Assembly: GCA_025738555.1 (NCBI GenBank) | Contig: JAOVFP010000007.1 | Location: 4,836,001 to 4,900,000, forward strand | DNA: 64,000 nt | From: Cyathus striatus | Taxonomy: Eukaryota; Basidiomycota; Agaricomycetes; Agaricales; Nidulariaceae | Direction of reading: 5' to 3' | Shown: positions 25,386 through 36,175 of the stretch, piece after piece | Position numbering within the stretch: the stretch's first letter is position 1 | Layout: every line of letters begins with the position of its first letter | Program-made: the position numbers and the translations under genes | Notes under the pieces: generated by a model | What the model saw: the letters and a program-made list of their open reading frames with translations, nothing else | The model's database searches: none | Told to the model about the DNA's origin: nothing

Positions 25386-25455
25386 TGGCAGAATAAGTTC
25401 TGCCAGCAGAATAAGTTCTGCCAGCAGAATAAGTTCTGCCAGCAGAATGGCAGAA
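25386..25455. repeat. 21-bp tandem repeat in the right subterminal region of the hAT element
   Basis: Three consecutive units of AGAATAAGTTCTGCCAGC, plus a partial fourth, each with inverted GCAGAA/TTCTGC words. Together with single copies at the left end these are likely transposase-binding sites, as subterminal repeats are in other hAT elements. The binding role is inferred. Confidence 0.7.
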
Positions 25456-25494
25456 CGGAAGCCAAAACATTCTGCCCACAGCACTAATTCCCCG

Positions 25495-25840
25495 ACAACC
25501 TTCCACTTAGAGCCACATCAACACGTCCGAAAGCTTAAATTTTAAAACCAGTATCAGCTTTGAGCTCCTCGAGTTCGAACGATGGCAGCATTGTCTCTGA
25601 ATTTTTCTTTGAATATTGATATCGACGTTTACAAGGATCTAGGTGAGTTGTTGGTACCTTCATAATCAAAGACGAAGGGTGGGGCAGCACAGACTGAAAG
25701 AGGACCAAAAGAGAATCGACAAAGTTGGCCAGTGGACGGGATCATTGGGAGCGAGAGAAGGTGGAAACCAAGCTTTCGCGAGCTAGTGCCCTGGTGAGAA
25801 CAAACACGTACAAGTAACGCAACATCTCTGAACGTTACGC
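25495..25840. other. No gene seen
   Basis: Short unremarkable stretch between the hAT right end and the tRNA gene. No ORF with support, no repeat. Confidence 0.5.
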
Positions 25841-25926
25841 GCATTAACGGGGTAGTGGTAACCTGGGTCGTTGCCATTCGAGAGAATTATCTCGACCCGC
25901 CGGGGGTTCGATTCCCTCTTAATGCA
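25841..25926 (+). tRNA. tRNA-Gly(GCC) with a short intron
   Basis: It folds as a cloverleaf: acceptor GCATTAA with TTAATGC and discriminator A; D arm GGGT-AGTGGTA-ACCT; anticodon stem GGTCG with CGACC; T arm GGGGG-TTCGATT-CCCTC containing the B box GGTTCGATTCC. The anticodon loop reads TTGCCA, then a 15-nt intron (TTCGAGAGAATTATC) after position 37, then T, giving anticodon GCC. T runs suitable for Pol III termination follow within about 30 nt. It charges glycine. It is the only structural RNA gene I found, and it sits about 350 bp from the hAT insertion. Confidence 0.9.
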
Positions 25927-28721
25927 TTATGTTCGTCCTTTAGATACTTTTTATACACGTATATGGTTGCAATCAAAGCATATAGTACAAAGAGCGCACG
26001 CACAACTACTAAGAGTTAAAACGTTAACGTTTTAACGTTCAAACGTTCACCTCGAATATCTAGCGGAAGTCACTTATCAAACTGCTGCACTGCTACAGCT
26101 ACAATACTCCAGACCTGTCAAGCAGTATAACTACATATAGGTACCTCACAGCACCGCAGCGATACTTGCACGCATACCCACCAAGTCTCTAACTCTCACA
26201 AACCCCACCTGCATCTCACCAAAGGCAACCAGCTAACTGTCAACGCAAACACAAGTTGTAGGTCAAGTACAGCCCGGAGCGCGTCTACAGTGCCCAGTCG
26301 ATACGTTCGACGAGGTGCAAGTGGAGTGATGGTACAACGACATCTGTAATGGTTTTTTGACATGCAGCACCCCACCCACCCGTGAACACGGTAGAGTGAT
26401 TCCGGTGCGTAACTTGATCAGCCAGGTGTGAAGGGATATATCCCTGTGTCGAGCATTAGTACTGGTTTGCCTCTTTGCGTACATTACTCACCCGTAATGA
26501 ATGCGTGTCGTGTTTTCCTGAACAACCACTACAATCCACCGGAGTCGGTGGGCGCAGATGAGTAGACTTGGCTTGCGAGATCTAAGACTAACTCTCTCCT
26601 TTCAACGACCAGTATGCAGCAAACAATGCGACTATGCAGCAAACCAATCGTAGAGAAGAATCGGAACTCATGGAATGCATCGATGAGGTGGTGGGTGTAA
26701 GAGCACTGTTCGGTATGTGTACACTGTCTACAGCTCTATTCGCAACAGCGAGAGGCATGTGTATGTGATCCCCACTTCGAACTGTTGGTTAACGAGTTAG
26801 GTGCAATGATAGTAAGATACGAGCGTATGTACGTTACCCGGATCCACTACACATCCCACCGCCAAACCAGATCTTAAAAGCACTATGGCAGCCAAGGACG
26901 TTCGTTTGTCTCTTTTGGTACGTATAAAAGTTCCGATCCGAACTTTGTACATCCTAGTCGTCTTCCAATGCTCCGCTGAGGGTTAAACCCGGAGTGTTGG
27001 ACTCTCCGACAGTAGTACGCTGAAAGCTCCAGCGCGATGGTCAGTCTAAGCCAGATCGACGAGTCACGATACCGTCCCAGGGATATCTCGGTTCTCGATG
27101 CCAGATGAACGACGCCTCCACAAGTGGACAGTGAGGTGTATTAGACAGATGTCGATGAATCGCCACCGTCACGCACTTTCACTCAGGCAACTTGACAGAG
27201 AGAATAGGTCAGCATCTAGGATCATTGAGTGTTTCTAGACGTACTATACGCGTATCCCATGGCCCTTCTTCCTTCAAGCCTTCAACGTAATATCTCGTAG
27301 ACAGACAATCATTTGATGTATCACATGATGGCGTTGGCGCTCTCACTGTCAGTGTCAGTGTCAACTCTTCCACTTCCTCAACTGCCATGGCCTCGAACTC
27401 GGCATTCCACCGCCTACGAATAGGACGAATGACATGCTGTTACTCCCTCCACCAGGTGGGCTAGCAGCCAACTTTACACCGCCGGTATATGCGCCACGAG
27501 TGGTTTCGACTTTCAATCCCTCGTACACCCCTCCCTTGGCTCCCCTTAGCCTTAGCCTTAAACCAAGAATGAATCGAGCTGGACTGGTTCCACCGACGCG
27601 TTCGGGATCAATGCTGAGGGTAGGTGCTGGATCTAGTACATGACTGAGCAGGGCTCGAGAGTGGGACATGCGATTGCGTTGGCCGCTATCCTTGGACGTG
27701 CGTCTTTCTCCCTCATCCTTACTCTACATTTCTCCCAAATCTAACATGATCAATATATAGCACATTAACAGCCGTAGATCTTTCAAATCCCACTACCCAC
27801 TGACAACAGTCCATGGCACTGAAGCACAATACGAACATGAAGGGGGTGTTCATTAACCCGATCATTATTCTGTTTATACGGCACTGGGAACGAAGGATGA
27901 TGGGATGGGGGTGCCGAGTCTTATCTAGCTATCGAGTATTTCGCCAGGCGAAGACCGAAGAGGAGCATGGTGTTGGTAAATAGATTGGTTGAATGGTGCT
28001 CATGCGTACGTTTCCTTTCCTATTTATCATCCATTCTCAGACTTACTTAACAACGTTGATAGATTCTTACAACACCCCCCCCTGGTCCACAATCCCCAGC
28101 GCAATCCCCAGCACAATCTTCAACCTCGCAGTCGCATCCGACCACTCCTCTTTTGCGCAACCTCCCCCACGCCCCTCGGCGCATTTCTGCCCCGTCACGT
28201 TCCGCATCCACACACGAACGTACTTTGCGCCACGAGCCCCATTTTGCTGGTGCGTGTGGTCTGGTTTCTGTATTGATAGAGTGCGCGGGCCGTTGGAGTT
28301 TCTGTTTCTGTTTATGTTGGGTGATTGCTGACTTGTTCGTGGGTTTTTAGAGCGCTTACATTGGTTCAAGAGGTTCACCGTTCAAGGGGGTTAATTGAAG
28401 TCGGAAGGCACTGGGATTGATCTTAATCATTGGCGGAAGTTTACTTCAAGTGTGTACGTTCAGCTTATGCACCGGCGCTCAAAGCTGATCAACTGCTCTG
28501 TACATATCTCTCACCGACTGCCACCTTGCTGCTACCTGCCTTTCAACTGCTCGTTCAAGCGCATTGCAAGCGCCATGAATCTACCATCCCATCAATGCGA
28601 CAATAAGTCTCAGAGACACATGCGTGTCGCACGTACGTACTTCGACAAGCGCCGGAGGAAACTGAATCATTCGAGATATCGATGATAGCTACACGATTGC
28701 ACCGGGACCCTTGAAAACCCC
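25927..28721. other. No gene recognised
   Basis: About 2.8 kb of ordinary-composition DNA. Open frames near 27361-27669 and 27989-28378 overlap on both strands, are Pro/Arg-rich low-complexity translations and show no domain. There is a small AACGTT cluster at about 26020-26045. Nothing else stands out. Confidence 0.45.
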
Positions 28722-28724
28722 TTA

Positions 28725-29718
28725 CTATGGTGCCATGCGCTAAGTCACCACCACTTTTGTGCAACTTCCATAGCACCGTGAGAAACAAGTTTTTTCCTTA
28801 TTCCTTTAGCCAAAGTGCTTGTATTTATGATGGGAACAAAACGTCTAGACGGATTTTCGAAATTGTCAAAACTGACGGAGTTATGATTTTTGTCCAATGT
28901 AAATTCCGCCGCCTTATGTAACATATACTATATACAGTAATTTATTCCCACACTTATATATTACTAATCAAAGGCTCGTGCAACTGCCTCTTGGATTCGT
29001 TGGTGTGAAGTATACCGCTTTGATGAGCACTTCTTTACCTGGGATTGTGCCTCCTTTGCTCCTAGTCCATCACGATATGCCTCCATCCATCGCATCATAC
29101 GATGTTCCCATCTCATTATTATTTCAATTGGGACAGATTCAAGAGCTTTGGGTAGATTTTTCTTTAAGTGATGTGAATGTATGGTCACAATGTTCTCTGA
29201 GATAGTGCTTCACAGCACCCCAGAAATACTCAATAAAATTGAGTTCACAATGAAACTTGGGCAAGAATATGAACAAGCATCTGGCATCTTCAATAACCTC
29301 CTGCACAAGTGATCTTTGCTCTTGAAAGTCTGGCTGTAACTCCAAAATACACCTTGCACAGCAATCTATAGCATCAGATTTACATTTACTTGATGTATCA
29401 TCACCCTTTTTAGACACACAGAGCTTGACAAGGCCATCCTTTGAAAGGCCCCTCTCTCTCAGAATCTGAAGCATCCCTTTTGGCTTTCCTGGAAAGACAG
29501 GATGATCTGCACCCAGTCTGAGGTGTGCTTTGGCCTCTTGTGCTCATGCAGCAGCTTCTTTTTTGGCTTTTGGTGGTCCAGGCATCATTTCACAGGTGAT
29601 TGTACAAGCTACAGATGCATAATCTATCAAAATCTACAAGCCTATAATCTCAATTTTTTTCGCCATCTGATTCCGCCATTGCACCAATGTGGTGCTGACT
29701 AAGCGCATGGCACCATAG
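28725..29718. mobile_element. Deletion derivative of a DDE (ITm-type) transposon with long TIRs
   Basis: The ends are inverted repeats of about 40 bp with only about four mismatches, beginning CTATGGTGCCATGCGCT. TTA lies on each side (28722-28724 and 29719-29721). Inside is the C-terminal part of a DDE transposase on the minus strand, so this is an internally deleted copy that retains some coding sequence. A 3-bp TTA duplication is unusual for Tc1/mariner (normally TA), so either the right flank gained a T or this clade differs. Confidence 0.8.
28964..29474 (-). pseudogene. C-terminal fragment of a DDE transposase, frameshifted
   Basis: The first part contains CLFIFLPKFHCELNFIEYFW, the region around the third catalytic acidic residue in a fungal IS630/Tc1-mariner-like DDE family. 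The frame then shifts near 29150 into a second stretch with MRWEHRMMRWMEAYRDGLGA and ending VARAFD, which continues the same protein. Both earlier catalytic aspartates are missing. It is related to, but distinct from, the transposase at 46190-49101, which has FLPKFHCELNPIE at the same place. Confidence 0.8.
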
Positions 29719-29917
29719 TTACTAGTCCTACTCAATAAGTCATTATGGTTTTTCGTTAGAATTTTTGAGATCAAATGAGACCATGCAGTAATCTGATGCC
29801 AAGTAAGAGGCAAGGAAGTTAAAGCGGAGCTCGAACCAACAACACGGTGCTGGTGGCGACAGTAACACTGCTGGCATTCACGGCCCCATAAATTTAATTT
29901 TCCATCATCCACAGCGC

Positions 29918-31809
29918 ATGACACCAGACAGCACCATGAATGCTTCCCAGGCTGTCTCATCTACAAGAGGTATGTTTGCAATGGGCTATTTTCGATTGAA
30001 CTAATACTGTTTATCTTATCATGTAGACAGCCCTGGCTACCCTGAGACACCGCAAGCGCAGCGCGCTTCTTCGTTTAGAACCCAACATCCAACTGTGTCC
30101 TTGCCACCTATCGCATCTCTGGGCCTTTTCAGACAGGAGGACGCACAGAGTTATTCTCCGGGTGCCTATGGCTCTCCCTGGTATTCACCTGGCGCACAAA
30201 CAACAGGCTACAGCAACCAGTTATCCCCAGACTCCGGCTCGTCCTGGGAAGGAGAATCTTGTTCCTACTCCAAGTTCTCATCACGCTGCCCATAGTAGAG
30301 ATCATATACATGGTTATGGTATGTTTTTTTTGTTTTTTTTGTTCCCTGTTCTAATCCTTCATCGTGTCTAGGACATGTTGCTACTTTTTCAACTCCTACA
30401 CCAGTCCACCATGTGCAATCTTGTATTCCTCTTGTGCTCGACTCCCCAGCACTGAAATGGAATATGCCCTGGATTCCTGCTACCGTGATTCCACCCCCAC
30501 CAACTCCCACAGTCGCCTCTGTTCCCTCCCTCAATGAACAACCGACTTCCCTTGCCAATGTTGTACCCACCGAGAGCTCTTCGAAATCAGCTAACAAGGG
30601 TTGCAAGAAGATCGCTACTTGTGCGGAGTCAGTGGCCATTAGCAAGTCACCAAAGCAAGCAAAGGCTGCAAAACGCTCGCATGCTAAGGCCAAGGGTGCT
30701 GGGAGTAAGAGTGGCAAGCAAAACCGAAGATCTGCTGGTGCATCAGACGAGGAGATCATGAAGCTCAGTCAGCAGGCGAAGGAGGCTGCTTCCTTACCCA
30801 AGCTGAAGCCGTGGCCATGCAAAGTTCAGGAGGTAGTGGCAGAGGTGGATGTAGTTGAATTGGTGAAGGGCATTGAATGGTTAGAGAACGATAACGAGGA
30901 GCAGGCCAGTTCGGATGTGGAAAGCAGCAGCCCCAGTATCTATGATAGTGATAGTGGCGATTCCAAGCGGTGGCTAACTGAAACAGAGAAGGCTGTTATT
31001 GTACAATTCATAACCAGCCCGGAGATTTGGCTGACATTCAAGACGAAGCAGAAGAGGGTCTGGGGAAAGGTCTGCCCATATCTCTCTTGTTTGTATCACT
31101 CCATTTGTTAATACCAGTAATAGATTTCGAAGCTCCTTTCGGGAAGGGACCCAAAGACCATCAGCAGCTACTGGCACACCAACACATGGATGAAGTACAA
31201 GGCTGTGCGAGAGTGGGAGAACCATACAGGTGGTGGAGATGGAGATGATGAGGGTAGAGTAAATAAGAAGACGGTTTTTGGCTATTCAACGCGGGTCATG
31301 AAGGCATTCAAGGAGTCAGAGATATATGAGTTGATTGACAAAGTGTATGTTTCCGTTCATTTTATAATTCACTTTACTCATCTTCCAAAGTGCTAGAGAT
31401 GCTTCTGATGTAATGCGCGCAAGGGACTACAATTCCACTGCCCCCCTTTCAGATCAAGAAGACACGTCCACAAAAGCGTTGCAAGCGCTCTCGCTCTGTC
31501 AGTATAGAGCGCTCAGCAAGCAGTGATTCTATCGGCCCACGCGAACACTGGCTTTCTGAGGCCATTGGTGCGATAAAAGAGAAAGCTCGAAGCTCTGCGG
31601 CTGTTGCACAAGAAAAGCTAGAGCTTGCTCAGAAGCGTGATCAGCATGAGGAAGATGAATGTCGTGAATGGCAGGAAATGATGAAGATTGATGCACGTAA
31701 TAAGAGTCTGGACATGGTAATGCGGATGCTAGCTCATGAGGACGTGACTGTGAGGGAAATTGGTAAGAAGTATATGGCAGAGTTGGATTTAGGGGATATG
31801 TTTAAGTAG
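29918..31809 (+). CDS. Myb/SANT-like accessory protein of a PIF/Harbinger element
   Basis: Best model: 29918-29969, 30027-30318, 30372-31069, 31124-31344, 31391-31409, 31453-31809. Exon 3 starts with a Pro/Ser-rich linker and a Lys-rich basic region. A Myb/SANT-like helix-turn-helix is split over exons 3 and 4 (WLTETEKAVIVQFITSPEIW, then the DPKTISSYW end). The last exon has a basic patch (KKTRPQKRCKRSRS) and an Ala/Glu/Lys-rich coiled coil ending in MAELDLGDMFK. PIF/Harbinger elements normally encode such a Myb-like partner, which recruits the transposase to DNA in the nucleus. The gene converges tail-to-tail on the transposase remnant with 21 bp between stops. Exon 2 needs a 1-nt shift to connect the first exon with the rest; alternatively translation starts at an ATG within exon 2 (30168). 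Confidence 0.65.
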
Positions 31810-31830
31810 TACTCATAGTTTACACCTATA

Positions 31831-32292
31831 CTACTGCAATAAAAAGCGTCGAAGCAATTCCTTCTGTCGTAATAGCCCTTGTCGATGCAGATCAGTCATT
31901 TGAACACCATTATTAACAACTGGTGCATCTCCTCTGATTACCTCTTCCACATCATCGTCATCTCTACCATTAAAACCAGCTATCGCTGTAGGATCATCCA
32001 TGAAGCCTTCAAGAATGTTGTGTAAAACCATCAATGCTTCAATCTGTTGATGTATAAGATCAGGTCCTACATGCGATTGCTCTTCCACGAGATCCTCCCT
32101 AATTGGGTTATCGATAATCACCAGTATGTGTTTGGTAGGTCTCGCGTGAAGGGAACCGAAAGAGAGACGATAGTCTTTGACTCCGGCAGGAAGGTGACAT
32201 GTGACCAATTCTCCTTGTACCACCTTCCTGCCACCTTCAGAAGTTCCCAACCGGCACGCACGCAGAGTCTTCACCAGAATTTTCATTAACAA
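31831..32292 (-). pseudogene. PIF/Harbinger transposase, C-terminal remnant
   Basis: The translation holds QIEALMVLHNILEGFMDDPT and ends RQGLLRQKELLRRFLLQ, the conserved tail of PIF/Harbinger-type (DDE_4) transposases. The catalytic core is not in the window: the reading frame stops being recognisable at about 32290, where DIRS-related sequence begins. The upstream portion (ELVTCHLPAGVKDY) also occurs in degraded form at 6240-6410. Probably truncated by the DIRS insertion or an earlier rearrangement. Confidence 0.75.
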
Positions 32293-32336
32293 GCCATATC
32301 AACACAAACTAATAAATCAGACCTAAACATACAATA

Positions 32337-33999
32337 ATGCCTAGAATCGAGACAGACCCATCGGGTGAAACATGCCTGGACTTTAGTGGGGAAATTTTTG
32401 AAGACATGCATAACATGGCCAAAGGGGGAAATGAACAAATGACAGATGAGGAAGCTATTGAGAAACTAGTAATGACATGGCATGCAACCCAATGAAAGAA
32501 AGTAGCAGCATGGGAGGCACAGGTACAGGCAGAAAATGAGGAGAGGCAACACCAACAAGAAGAAGAGGAACCTAACCCACCAGAACAAAATGACGGTGAA
32601 CAGAGAAGAGACAACAGAAGGCGACAAGAAGCAAGCAGAGAACCAAGTCCCCAGCTAAGACACCAACACGAGGAAGAGGAGAACACCAGACCAACAAAAG
32701 CCAAACCCTTCATATTCGACCCAAATGTAGGCATTGATGCGATGCCCTTAAACAGACCAGCCCAATACGCAATTAACAAACTCAAGGACAAAGAATATGT
32801 GGAAATTGACTACTTCACCCCACGCGGGTGTAGCTTAGCACAAGGTGAACGCTCCACCAACTCGACAGATACATTAGGCCTCAAGACAGGCGCCAATGGC
32901 ATAATTGTGCTCCAACCACTCTCCGCAATAAAACCCCTGAAGAATATCCGCCAGGACACAGAATATCCGCCAGGACACAGAATATCCGCCAGGACACAGA
33001 ATTAACCTGGGGGGAGGTAAACATTGCACGCCATGCAATGATGAGGCAGATGCTAGAACTGGGGAAGACGCTATGGCCAGCACATATCATACAGGCCCTC
33101 TCCAATTTCTTTGGGTGTTTAGATGCACACCCAATAAGGGAAGAGGAATATAGCGATGAGGCAATCATAAAATACCAGGCCATAGTGAGAAGAGAATGGT
33201 ACGATCGTATGGAAGTTGGGAGGGGCATGAATCTGGGGATAATCAATGATAACCTGCTAAAACAAATCCGTCAGGATATTGTGATACAGAAAGGATCAGA
33301 TTGCGCAAAAGAGGTCAGTAATATCCAAATCCATAACCAGGAAAAGAACATGACTGACAATAAATCATTTCCCCTCCCCACTACATCCACACATGGAACC
33401 CTTCATTACACCATATCTGCCATGCAATTACTGCCATATGCCACACATAATATATGCCACTGCCATCACCACCACACCACGCAACAAAACCCCAATACCA
33501 ACATGATGGAATGGTATAGCTCAACGCAATAATGCTGTGAGCTTCACAGATGCTGCTGGACACACCAAAGAAGAGGCGAGGAGGCGACCACTCACGCTCC
33601 AGATCACCCAAAAGAGCCAGAACAACATCCAGCCGATACAGCCAGCGACAGCAGAGCGAATCACCATCACCCAGAGAGGAAACACCCAGAAACAACAGGT
33701 TTTTTCAAAAAGGCGCAGCGAAACCACAGAGCATCACTGCTTGCGCCATTTGCCTGGGACGCCGCAAACACGAATTCTCCAAATGCGACAAATGCCAACT
33801 ATGGGATGGATTTACCAAATCATGGGCAATACGAGGAGAAAACAGAAAGCTTACCAAACCCAATGGTGACAGCATATGCTTCCAGTGGCAAATGCCTCTG
33901 GGATGCCAAGACACATCCCACCCGGAAAGACACTGCTGTTCAGGATGCGGAAACACAGACCATGGTGCTCAGAGATGTCCTCAAGCAGAGAAGTTATGA
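32337..33999 (+). pseudogene. DIRS gag-like ORF with zinc knuckles, broken
   Basis: It starts ATG at 32337 (MPRIETDPSGETCLDFSG). TGA at 32493-32495 follows WHATQ, where relatives have arginine or another residue. The first part is a charged Glu/Gln-rich region, then a core with MPLNRPAQYAINKLKDKEYV and LWPAHIIQALSNFFGCLDAH. A 19-bp triplication at 32943-32999 shifts the frame. Two more shifts near 33530-33560 precede the C-terminal Cys/His region CAICLGRRKHEFSKC ... CSGCGNTDHGAQRC. The latter is a nucleic-acid-binding zinc-knuckle-like domain. It overlaps the start of the RT frame at its end. Confidence 0.8.
32943..32999 (+). repeat. 19-bp unit triplicated inside the DIRS gag
   Basis: Three perfect head-to-tail units of AATATCCGCCAGGACACAG (32943-32961, 32962-32980, 32981-32999). 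Two extra units add 38 nt, shifting the frame by two. Collapsing to one unit joins KNIRQDTE directly to LTWGEVNIARHAMM in frame. Confidence 0.9.
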
Positions 34000-35760
34000 A
34001 CCTCTCACACTGTACAAGGGTGCAAAGTGGGAAAAGTTGTTACGAGCAGCCGGGTTGGAGGGAAAATATAATAGAGTGGTGGAAGGCTTACGCCGAGGCT
34101 TCCATTTCGGCATTCCTTCCATTGTCAGAACACATACACCACCAAATCACAAATCAGTCCATCAACATGACACGGCACACAAGGACATCACTGAAAAGGA
34201 ATTCAGAAGCGGAAGATACTTGGGACCACTCACACGATGTCAAACAGAAGCACTTATTGGGCCCTTCCAATCATCCCCAATCTCCCTCATCCCGAAATCT
34301 GGCCCAGCAGGAAGATATCGTGCCATACATAATTTCTCCTTCCCATACAAACCGGTTGCAGGAGTGGAATCCATTAATTCACATATTAATGCTGCAGATT
34401 TCCCATGTACATGGGGAACCTTCTCCACAATATGCTTACTGGTGTTGAGACTTCCACCTGGATCACAAGCATCAATTAGAGACGTTGCAGAAGCATATAG
34501 AACAATTCCGGCTCACCCAAACCAGTGGCCCGGGCTGGTGGTCAGACTTAAAGGAGAAGATAGCTATGCAATTAACACCAGCAATAACTTTGGGATTACC
34601 TCAGCAGGAGGAGTGTATGGTGAAACAGCAGATGCGGCACTCGAAATTGTCAGACACAGTGGAATGGGCCCAGCATCGAGATGGGTGGACGATCACATCT
34701 TCATTCAGATACTGCAAGAACACCTTGCAAGATACAACGAACAGAGAAAACAATGGAGGAAAGAAATCACAGAAAGTGGAGGACAAGTTCATGAGCGATC
34801 TAGAATATGGTACAAGGGGAGAAACATGCCGGATGGGAGGCCAGAAGAATATGACGAAGATATGCATGCAGAGTCAGAGACTTGGCTTGGGAAAAGAGAA
34901 GAGCGAGCATACAAGAAGAACCCTATTGCTACAGTGACGCAGACATTGATGAGCTATCTAACCAGCTGGGTACAGTATGGGAAAGCACCAAGACGATCTT
35001 ATTCCAACCTGTGGTACCTTTTCTGGGTTTTAGCTGGGACTTGGATTGCAAAACTGTCTCATTACTGGAAAAGAAGCGAGACAAATACATACAGGCAATC
35101 GCAGACTGGAGAACATGAAAACAGCATACTTTGGAAGAAGTACAAAAGCTATATGGAAAACTGCTCCATGTTACGCTCATCATTCCCAAAGGCAGAGCAT
35201 ATCTTACAAAACTCGAAGCGATGCTGGGAACATACCATAACAGTCTGTTCACTCCACACTTTCCACCAAAACACACAGAGGACGATCTTATTTGGTGGGA
35301 AAGACAGCTCAGGGGGCCAACATTATCACGAAAAATCCCTGCACCAACCCCACTGGCAGACATCAACGCTTATTCAGATGCAAGCTCCGGTTTTGGCATC
35401 GGTATCACAATCGGGCAAAGGTGGCGAGCATGGAGACTACATCCGAAATGGCAAACAGATGGACGAGACATCAGATGGGCTGAAGCAGTCGGCTTCGAGC
35501 TCCTCATCATCACAATCATACTCGAAAAACGAATCAACAGCAACAAGGAGCAAGCCAAGGTATATGGTGACAACACAGGAGTGGTCGAAGGTTGGTGGGC
35601 AGGAAGAAGTAGAAGCTGGAGGGTCAACAAGGTATTCAGATGAATACATGAAATATGTGAGCAAAACGGCACTACAGTACACACAAGATACATATCAAGC
35701 AAGAACAACCCAGCTGACAACCCATCCAGGGGAATATACCCACCACAAAAAGACCTCTTA
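34000..35760 (+). pseudogene. DIRS reverse transcriptase and RNase H, broken
   Basis: The RT domain is readable from about 34230 (LIGPFQSSPISLIPKSGPAG), with RDVAEAYRTIPAHPNQWPGL around the first catalytic Asp and ASRWVDDHIFI as the DD motif. Near 34915 the frame shifts by one into PVVPFLGFSWDL and the connection. TGA at 35116-35118 interrupts it. RNase H follows with YSDASSGFGIGI, AEAVGFELLI and VYGDNTGVVEGWW. TGA at 35641-35643 sits in VFR*IH, where relatives read RR. The product would copy the element RNA into DNA. A single long open frame (33806-36271) crosses this region but is out of register for its middle third. Confidence 0.85.
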
Positions 35761-36175
35761 CCCAAAATTGACATTCCAGACATTATACAGCCATTCGTGT
35801 TCAACTTCGACGACCCAACAACAGAGAGCTGGGCCAGACCCCTCCCATTATGAAAACCAAAACAACAGAACAACCAGAAGGGATGGGGAAACAACTACAA
35901 TGAAAGACGACGTGAAGAGACATGGGCAGTTGAATACAATGCATAGGAGAGCAATGGCGCAACAAGGAAGACAACACCAGGAACAAAGAAACCAACTCCC
36001 AGAAAGACATTCACGAACTTCAATCCGAAAAAACACTATGCCATATCCACTACAACTCACCCCAATCTCATCACACCTTCGCCCACATTGCAGGGCAAAA
36101 GACAGACTCGTAACCTGGCAACCCATACAAGCAATCACAACGAATACACAAGGAGTTACAAGGGAAGACAAAGAA

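Larger units (their letters stand above)
19569..25486 (+). mobile_element. Complete hAT DNA transposon carrying two nested insertions
   Basis: The element is bounded by 8-bp direct repeats ATTCCCCG (19561-19568 and 25487-25494), the hallmark hAT target duplication. Its ends are inverted repeats, TAGTGTTGTTGGCAGAAT on the left and TAGTGCTGTGGGCAGAAT on the right (reverse complement), 16 of 18 matching and of TAGNG type. Subterminal GGCAGAAT/ATTCTGCC words cluster at both ends. It carries one plus-strand transposase gene. Total length is 5,918 bp, of which about 2.9 kb is two later insertions (19922-21140 and 21832-23529). The perfect TSD and otherwise open transposase suggest fairly recent insertion. 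Confidence 0.95.

Noticed and set aside
30265..30759. 164-codon minus-strand ORF
   Set aside because: It lies antisense to the Myb-like gene exons, which have splice sites and domain support on the plus strand.
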